24,281 nt of DNA from JAVBLT01 sp031553315 (GTDB lineage: Bacteria > Verrucomicrobiota > Kiritimatiellia > RFP12 > DVOR01). Position 1 is the stretch's first letter; every line of letters starts with the position of its first letter. A model generated the notes under the pieces. It did not search any database, was not told where the DNA came from, and saw only the letters and a program-made list of their open reading frames with translations. Below are positions 22,105 to 24,281 of this stretch, in pieces. Position numbers and translations under genes: made by a program. The stretch spans positions 1 to 24,281 of the forward strand of contig JAVBLT010000051.1 in assembly GCA_031553315.1 (NCBI GenBank), written 5' to 3'.

Positions 22105-24219
22105 ATGCAGGACACCCAAAAGTTCTCCGTCGACATCGCCGGAGTGCCCCTCGTCATCGAAACCGGTCTGATGGCGCTCCAGGCCGCAGGCGCAGTCTCC
22201 GTTTCCCTTGGCGACACGATGGTCTTCACCGCCGTCACCAACACCGACAAGCCCCGCGAAGGCATCGATTTCTTCCCCCTTCAGGTCGAATACCGCGAAA
22301 AGTATTATGCGGCCGGCCGTTTCCCCGGCGGTTATTTCAAACGCGAGCAGCGCCCCTCCGAAAAAGAAATCCTCTGCGCCCGCATCACAGACCGCCCCAT
22401 CCGCCCCCTCTTCCCCGCCGGATATTACAACGACGTGCAGATCAACGGCATGCTCCTCTCGACCGACGGTCAGTATGACGCCGACATCATCGCCGTAAAC
22501 GCCGCTTCCGCCGCGCTGCACATCTCCGAGATTCCCTTCATGGGTCCCATCGGCTGCGTGCGCATCGGCCGCATCAACGGCGAATGGGTCATCAACCCCA
22601 CCCACAAACAGCGCGAACAGAGCGACCTCGACCTCATCTACGCCGGCATGCGCGGCCGTTTCCTCATGATGGAAGGCTCCGCCGCCGAAATTTCAGAGGC
22701 CGATTTCCTCGCCGCCATGAAGCGCGCCCATGAAGAGGTCGAAAAGATCATCGACCTGCAAATCGAAATGCGCCGCGCCCTGGGCAAGCCCGACAAAGTG
22801 ATCGAAGACATCCCCCAGGATCCTGAAAAGATGGCCTTCCTCCGCGAAGCCGCCGGCTCCCGCCTCGCCGACGCGCTGGTCATTGTAGACAAGCTCACCC
22901 GCCAGGCCGCCGTCTCCGCCATCAAGGAAGAACTCCTTGCCAAGACCACCGAAAAGTGGCCTGAAATCGACGCCGTCGCCTTCGTGCACCTCTTCGACGA
23001 GCTCGAAATCGAGCAGCTCCGCAACAACTTCCTCGACAAGGGCCTGCGCGCCGACGGCCGCGCCCAGCACGAGGTGCGCAAGCTCTACGGCCAGGTCGGC
23101 TGCCTCCCCCGCACCCACGGCTCGAGCATCTTCAACCGCGGCGAAACCCAATCCCTCGCCACCGTCACCCTCGGCACGAAACAAGACGCGCAGGATCTCG
23201 ACGCCATTACCGGCGGCCCCCTCCGCAAGAACTTCATCCTCCACTACAACTTCCCCCCTTACTGCGTGGGCGAAGTGGGCCGCGTGGGCAGCACCGGCCG
23301 CCGCGAAATCGGCCACGGCGCCCTCGCCGAGCGTTCGCTCGCCGAAGTGATTCCCGCCGATTACCCCTACACCATCCGCGTGGTTTCCGACATCATGGGC
23401 TCCAACGGCTCCTCCTCCATGGCCTCCATCTGCGCCGGCTGCCTGGCCCTCATGGATGCCGGCGTGCCGATCAAAGCCACCGTGGCGGGAATCTCCGTGG
23501 GCCTCTTCACCTCCGCCGACATGACCAAACAGATCCTCGTGACCGACATCCTCGGCACCGAAGACCACTGCGGCGACATGGACTTCAAGATCGGCGGCAC
23601 CCGCAAAGGCATCACCGGCTTCCAGGTCGACCTCAAGCTCCGCGGCCTCACCTGGGATCTCGTGGAAGGCGCCCTTGAAGCCGCCCGCGCCGCCCGCATG
23701 GACATTCTCGACTACATGGAGAGCGTGATCCCCGCCCCCCGCCCCGAGCTCTCGCCCTACGCCCCCCGCATCTACACCATGACCATCCCGGTCGACAAGA
23801 TCGGCGAACTCATCGGCCCCGGCGGCAAAAACATCCGCCGTATCTGCGAAGCCTCCGGCGCTCAGATCGACATTCAGGACGACGGCACCGTCAGCATCTT
23901 CGCCAGCAACGGCGATTCGCTCGCCATGGCCCGCCGCGAAGTGGAAGCCATCACCGCCGACCCCGAAGAAGGCATGATCTACGAAGGCACCGTCACCGGC
24001 ATCAAAGACTTCGGCGCCTTCGTCGAAATCCTCCCCGGGCGCGACGGCCTCGTGCACATCAGCGAGCTCTCCGACCGCCGCGTCAACACCGTCGACGACG
24101 TCTGCAAAATCGGCGACAAGATGTGGGTCAAAGTCATCGGCATCGACGACCGCGGCCGCGTGAAGCTCAGCCGCCGCGAAGCCATGCGCGACCGCGACGC
24201 CCAGCAGACCAACGCCTAG
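22105..24219 (+). CDS. pnp: Polyribonucleotide nucleotidyltransferase (PNPase)
   Basis: A 704-residue, full-length PNPase: a trimeric, phosphate-dependent 3'-5' exoribonuclease of mRNA decay. The first RNase PH domain is at about 5-140, an alpha-helical domain at 150-305, and the second, catalytic RNase PH domain at 310-545 (GRREIGHGALAERSLAEVIP; D487 and D493 in ILGTEDHCGDMDFK match E. coli D486 and D492). The KH domain is at about 552-612 with GPGGKNIR, and the S1 domain at about 622-693 (GTVTGIKDFGAFVEI, DGLVHISELS). AAAGGA lies about 10 bases before the ATG. It is preceded by rpsO and two leader hairpins. No terminator is seen after the stop: repeat sequence starts 12 bases later. Confidence 0.98.
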   Translation: MQDTQKFSVDIAGVPLVIETGLMALQAAGAVSVSLGDTMVFTAVTNTDKPREGIDFFPLQVEYREKYYAAGRFPGGYFKREQRPSEKEILCARITDRPIRPLFPAGYYNDVQINGMLLSTDGQYDADIIAVNAASAALHISEIPFMGPIGCVRIGRINGEWVINPTHKQREQSDLDLIYAGMRGRFLMMEGSAAEISEADFLAAMKRAHEEVEKIIDLQIEMRRALGKPDKVIEDIPQDPEKMAFLREAAGSRLADALVIVDKLTRQAAVSAIKEELLAKTTEKWPEIDAVAFVHLFDELEIEQLRNNFLDKGLRADGRAQHEVRKLYGQVGCLPRTHGSSIFNRGETQSLATVTLGTKQDAQDLDAITGGPLRKNFILHYNFPPYCVGEVGRVGSTGRREIGHGALAERSLAEVIPADYPYTIRVVSDIMGSNGSSSMASICAGCLALMDAGVPIKATVAGISVGLFTSADMTKQILVTDILGTEDHCGDMDFKIGGTRKGITGFQVDLKLRGLTWDLVEGALEAARAARMDILDYMESVIPAPRPELSPYAPRIYTMTIPVDKIGELIGPGGKNIRRICEASGAQIDIQDDGTVSIFASNGDSLAMARREVEAITADPEEGMIYEGTVTGIKDFGAFVEILPGRDGLVHISELSDRRVNTVDDVCKIGDKMWVKVIGIDDRGRVKLSRREAMRDRDAQQTNA

Positions 24220-24231
24220 ACCGGCTTTCGA

Positions 24232-24257
24232 CGGAAAGATCAATCGAAATATGCTCT
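24232..24257. repeat. Solitary right arm of the 161-bp hairpin repeat
   Basis: These 26 bases are identical to 278-303, the outer right arm of repeat copy 2 (beginning CGGAAAGATC, ending ATATGCTCT). To its left the sequence is unrelated to the repeat. The match covers just the strongly paired outer arm, so this is a truncated copy or a recombination scar. Confidence 0.85.
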
Positions 24258-24281
24258 AGAGCAGGTTTCGAATGAGATTTC
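24258..24281. repeat. 161-bp hairpin repeat, first 24 bases, cut by window end
   Basis: AGAGCAGGTTTCGAATGAG followed by ATTTC is the left end of the repeat, matching 143-166 but for one base. It abuts the solitary arm head-to-tail and presumably continues beyond the window. Confidence 0.88.

Overview
The window looks like a chromosomal contig from a GC-rich, Gram-negative bacterium of the PVC superphylum (Verrucomicrobiota / Kiritimatiellota / Lentisphaerota). I infer this from a five-gene type-IV-pilus-like cluster in the order known from Akkermansia (Amuc_1102 to Amuc_1098), a Tat-exported sulfatase, secreted proteins with lectin-like and thrombospondin-3-like modules, and strong C-ending codon bias. 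PVC is fairly secure. Kiritimatiellota is my best guess within it, with lower confidence. No tRNA, rRNA, CRISPR array, phage or transposase gene is visible.

Layout. 1-303: two head-to-tail copies of a 161-bp, nearly full-length inverted repeat. 302-2586 (minus): eno-xerC, overlapping by 4 bp. 2587-2908: remnant of a broken gene and a diverged third copy of the repeat. 2909-4486 (minus): a secreted, probably lectin-like protein. 4487-4846: divergent intergenic region with two dyads and a promoter. 4847-12449 (plus): Amuc_1102-like Ig-type protein, a PilM-PilN fusion, an Amuc_1100/PilO-like protein, a PilP-position protein with a zinc ribbon and calcium loops, and a PilQ/GspD-type secretin with its own likely promoter. 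A strong hairpin terminator follows. 12677-21431 (plus): coaE, rho, a 1653-residue subtilisin-like protease and a sulfatase, tightly packed and probably one operon. 21596-24219 (plus): promoter, rpsO, hairpins, pnp. 24232-24281: a solitary arm of the 161-bp repeat and the first 24 bases of another copy, where the window ends.

How the parts work together. The pilus-like operon encodes an envelope-spanning assembly platform: cytoplasmic PilM joined to inner-membrane PilN, then PilO-like and PilP-like proteins, leading to an outer-membrane secretin. No motor ATPase, PilC or pilin gene is here. The rho operon joins housekeeping functions (CoA synthesis, transcription termination) to two exported degradative enzymes. 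rpsO-pnp is the classical ribosomal protein / RNA-decay pair.

Most worth a second look: the repeat, whose two arms carry matching (compensatory) changes between copies; the Q/N-rich, prion-like N-terminal extension of Rho; the PilM-PilN fusion beside a zinc-ribbon/calcium-loop PilP-like protein; and a near-consensus promoter buried in the end of that PilP-like gene.
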